Below are positions 62,274 through 64,000 of a DNA stretch of 64,000 bases, piece by piece (the first letter of the stretch is position 1; each line of letters begins with the position of its first letter). Both the position numbers and the translations under genes were made by a program. Below the pieces are notes generated by a model. The model was not told where the DNA came from. It saw nothing but the letters and a program-made list of their open reading frames with translations, and did no database searches. Source of the stretch: Lacisediminihabitans profunda (lineage in GTDB: Bacteria > Actinomycetota > Actinomycetes > Actinomycetales > Microbacteriaceae); the NCBI RefSeq assembly GCF_008040105.1, contig NZ_VRMG01000015.1, positions 143,507 through 207,506 on the forward strand. The letters run 5' to 3'.

Positions 62274-63241
62274 GCGGTGAGCGCAGCGCCGGCCGGGTCG
62301 TGACAACGGCCCTGGCCGGAGCCGCCGCGGCCGGGCTCGGGGCGCTCGCCTGGGGCAGCCTCGTGGAGCGCAATCGCTTCACGCTGCGTCGCCAGGTGGT
62401 CCCGATCCTGCAGGCCGGCGCGCGGCCGCTCACCGTGCTTCACATCTCCGACCTGCACATGGCTCCGTGGCAGCGCGCCAAGCAGGAGTGGGTGCGCGGG
62501 CTCGCCGTGTTCGAGCCTGACCTCATCGTGAACACGGGAGACAACCTCGGACACGAGCGCGGCAACGAGGGTGTGGAGTACGCCCTCGAGCCGTTCCGCG
62601 GCATCCCGGGAATCTTCGTGCACGGCTCGAACGACTATCACGGCCCGGTGCTCAAGAACCCGTTCACGTACTTCATCGCGCCCTCCGAGAAGAGCCATCA
62701 CGCGCCGAATCTCGACACGAAACGACTGAACGCGTTCTTCGAGGGTCTCGGCTGGCTCCAGCTCGACAACACCGCGCGCGCCATGAGCATCAAGGGTTCG
62801 CGCCTCGAGTTCCTCGGCGTCAACGACGCGCACATCGGCTGGGACAAGCTCGAGCGGATCCCGGGCGCGATGGACGAGATGCGGGAAAACGTGGGCTGGC
62901 AGGATGACGTGGGCGGCCCGGACCCGGTCACGATCGCCATCACCCACTCCCCCTACCAGCGGGTGCTCGACACGTTCGTCACCTACGGCGCCGAGCTCAT
63001 CTTCGCCGGGCACACCCATGGCGGTCAGGTCTGCGTGCCCGGCTACGGTGCCCTGGTGACCAATTGCGACATCCCGCGCGAGCAGGTCAGCGGCCTCAGC
63101 CTGTGGAAGCACGCCGGTCGTGTGGCCTATCTGAACGTGTCCGCGGGGCTCGGAACCTCCATCTTTGCCCCCGTCAGGTTCGCCTGCCCGCCCGAAGCGA
63201 CGCTGATGACACTTGTCCCTCGAGATTTCAGCTATTCTTGA
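62261..63241 (+). CDS. Metallophosphoesterase
   Basis: A 326-residue enzyme with a hydrophobic N-terminal stretch ([20 protein letters not shown], possible membrane anchor) and the full metal-binding series: LHISDLHM (DxH), [10 protein letters not shown] (GD), HGSNDYHG (GNxH-like), [10 protein letters not shown] and [10 protein letters not shown]. The GTG at 62261 overlaps the PBP gene by 13 bases. The family includes phosphodiesterases of the UshA/YkuE type; the placement beside PBPs suggests an envelope substrate. Confidence 0.9.
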   Translation: MSSLGGERSAGRVVTTALAGAAAAGLGALAWGSLVERNRFTLRRQVVPILQAGARPLTVLHISDLHMAPWQRAKQEWVRGLAVFEPDLIVNTGDNLGHERGNEGVEYALEPFRGIPGIFVHGSNDYHGPVLKNPFTYFIAPSEKSHHAPNLDTKRLNAFFEGLGWLQLDNTARAMSIKGSRLEFLGVNDAHIGWDKLERIPGAMDEMRENVGWQDDVGGPDPVTIAITHSPYQRVLDTFVTYGAELIFAGHTHGGQVCVPGYGALVTNCDIPREQVSGLSLWKHAGRVAYLNVSAGLGTSIFAPVRFACPPEATLMTLVPRDFSYS

Positions 63242-63285
63242 TGAGGCTCAGGGTTGGAACCGCAAGGTTTCCGCTCTCAGTCGAT

Positions 63286-63359
<74 letters not shown>

Positions 63360-63367
63360 CAAATGTC

Positions 63368-63404
63368 ATGTCTCGAGACATCGTTCATAGATGTCTTGAG
63401 ACAT
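63368..63404. repeat. Repeated 14-bp palindromes, probable IS481 end
   Basis: ATGTCTCGAGACAT (perfect palindrome) at 63368 and ATGTCTTGAGACAT at 63391, 23 bp apart. They lie between the tRNA-Pro 3' end and the transposase remnant, where the IS terminus should be. Confidence 0.6.
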
Positions 63405-63407
63405 GGT

Positions 63408-63773
63408 TCACAATTCGCTCTCCTTTGGGAGGGCGTTTTGTGGTTTCTGGGGTTGGTAGTCGGTGTTGGTGTCGAGGGTGAGTTCGCGGAGGAGTTCGCC
63501 GGTGGTGGGGTTGATGATGCGGATGTCGCGGTCGTGGATGAGGAGTCGGATGCGGACGCCTTTGTGTGCTCGGCCGATGCCGATGTGGTGCATTTTCGAG
63601 TTGTAGCGGAGGGTGACGACTCCGGAGTCGTCGATGCGGTCTTCTCGGATTCTCCAGTGGCCGTCGGTGCCGGCGGGGGTGGCTTTGCTGCGTGCGCTGT
63701 AGGACTGTTTCCCGCGGCGGATCCCGCGCAGCCCCTGACGGCGCATCAGCCGCTCGACCGTGCAGCGGGCCAC
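63408..63773 (-). mobile_element. Chimeric transposase remnant: IS3 OrfB piece joined to IS481 C-terminus
   Basis: The 121-codon frame begins MARCTVERLMRRQGLRGIRR, which is IS3-type OrfB and matches the fragment at 27972-28330. After about 22 codons it turns into TDGHWRIREDRIDDSGVVTL, RYNSKMHHIGIGRAHKGVRI and IHDRDIRIINPTTGELLREL, the C-terminal beta domain of IS481 transposases. No complete catalytic core is present. Two unrelated elements were joined, probably by insertion and deletion. Confidence 0.8.
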
Positions 63774-63820
63774 TGATTCGGCCTGGGTTTAGTTCCGTCT
63801 TTTGATCAAGGATGGAACTG

Positions 63821-64000
63821 ATGGCTAGATATACGACTGAGATGCGTGAGCGGGCTCTGAGGATGCTCGGTGAGGCGCGGGTGGATCACCCGAATCAGAT
63901 GACGGCGATCCGGCATGTGGCAGGGCTGCTGGGGATGAGTCCCGAGACGTTGCGGGTGTGGCAGCGCCGTTACGAGGTCGACGCGGGCGCAAGGCCCGGC
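63821..64000 (+). mobile_element. IS3-family transposase OrfA, start only
   Basis: The frame from the ATG at 63821 reads MARYTTEMRERALRMLGEAR, then TAIRHVAGLLGMSPETLRVW and QRRYEVDAG, the helix-turn-helix OrfA of IS3-type elements, and runs off the window. GATCAAGGATGGAACTG precedes it as ribosome-binding region. The element's left end probably lies near 63775, inside or beside the chimeric remnant. Confidence 0.85.

Overview
The window is high-GC DNA from an actinobacterium. The order topA-tmk-holB, a compact Tad-type pilus locus with a DUF4244 protein, PASTA-domain class A penicillin-binding proteins, a fused PcaL enzyme and tRNA genes without an encoded CCA all fit Microbacteriaceae or a close relative. 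That placement is inference from gene content, not from a search.

Layout. (1) Positions 1-8259, minus strand: a tightly overlapping operon for 4-hydroxybenzoate and protocatechuate breakdown (pobA-pcaH-pcaG-pcaB-pcaL-pcaI-pcaJ-pcaF, the last running off the window) preceded by an IclR regulator. (2) 8288-14749: accessory oxidoreductase genes (SDR; zinc alcohol dehydrogenase with an MFS exporter; XRE regulator-cupin-DUF2255-aldo/keto reductase) with a decayed chimeric gene at 9.1-9.5 kb. (3) 14848-34566: a catabolic region. It holds three TIM-barrel isomerase/dehydratase-like proteins (one a 3-dehydroshikimate dehydratase of the two-domain QuiC type), three SDRs, four intact alpha/beta-hydrolases and one remnant, an NTF2-like protein, maleylacetate reductase plus hydroxyquinol 1,2-dioxygenase, a ribose-type ABC importer and an IclR regulator. 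Nine copies of a 19-bp palindrome, mostly 40-100 bp upstream of start codons, suggest that this IclR protein controls the region. (4) 34567-39780: decayed DNA (IS481 and epimerase remnants, an epoxide hydrolase fragment) around a second XRE regulator and an MBL hydrolase-carboxylesterase pair, ending at the 3' end of a tRNA-Thr gene. (5) 39830-63359: apparently core genes: TetR, tandem secreted peptidases, holB, tmk, topA, tad locus, acs, a DUF559 protein, RidA, two tandem PBPs, a metallophosphoesterase and tRNA-Pro. (6) 63360-64000: insertion-sequence debris and the start of an IS3-type element.

How the parts fit. Hydroxyquinol ring cleavage followed by maleylacetate reductase yields 3-oxoadipate, and 3-dehydroshikimate dehydratase yields protocatechuate. 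Both enter the pca operon at the left of the window. The SDR, TIM-barrel dehydratase and sugar-type importer set suggests that the island takes up a polyhydroxylated ring compound (cyclitol, quinate/shikimate type, or an ester or glycoside of one) and aromatises it before ring cleavage. The substrate is not shown by the sequence.

Two families of short palindrome-bounded intergenic repeats (two copies each) lie in the core region. They share an internal ACGTTCA, and one pair brackets the DUF559 nuclease-like gene.
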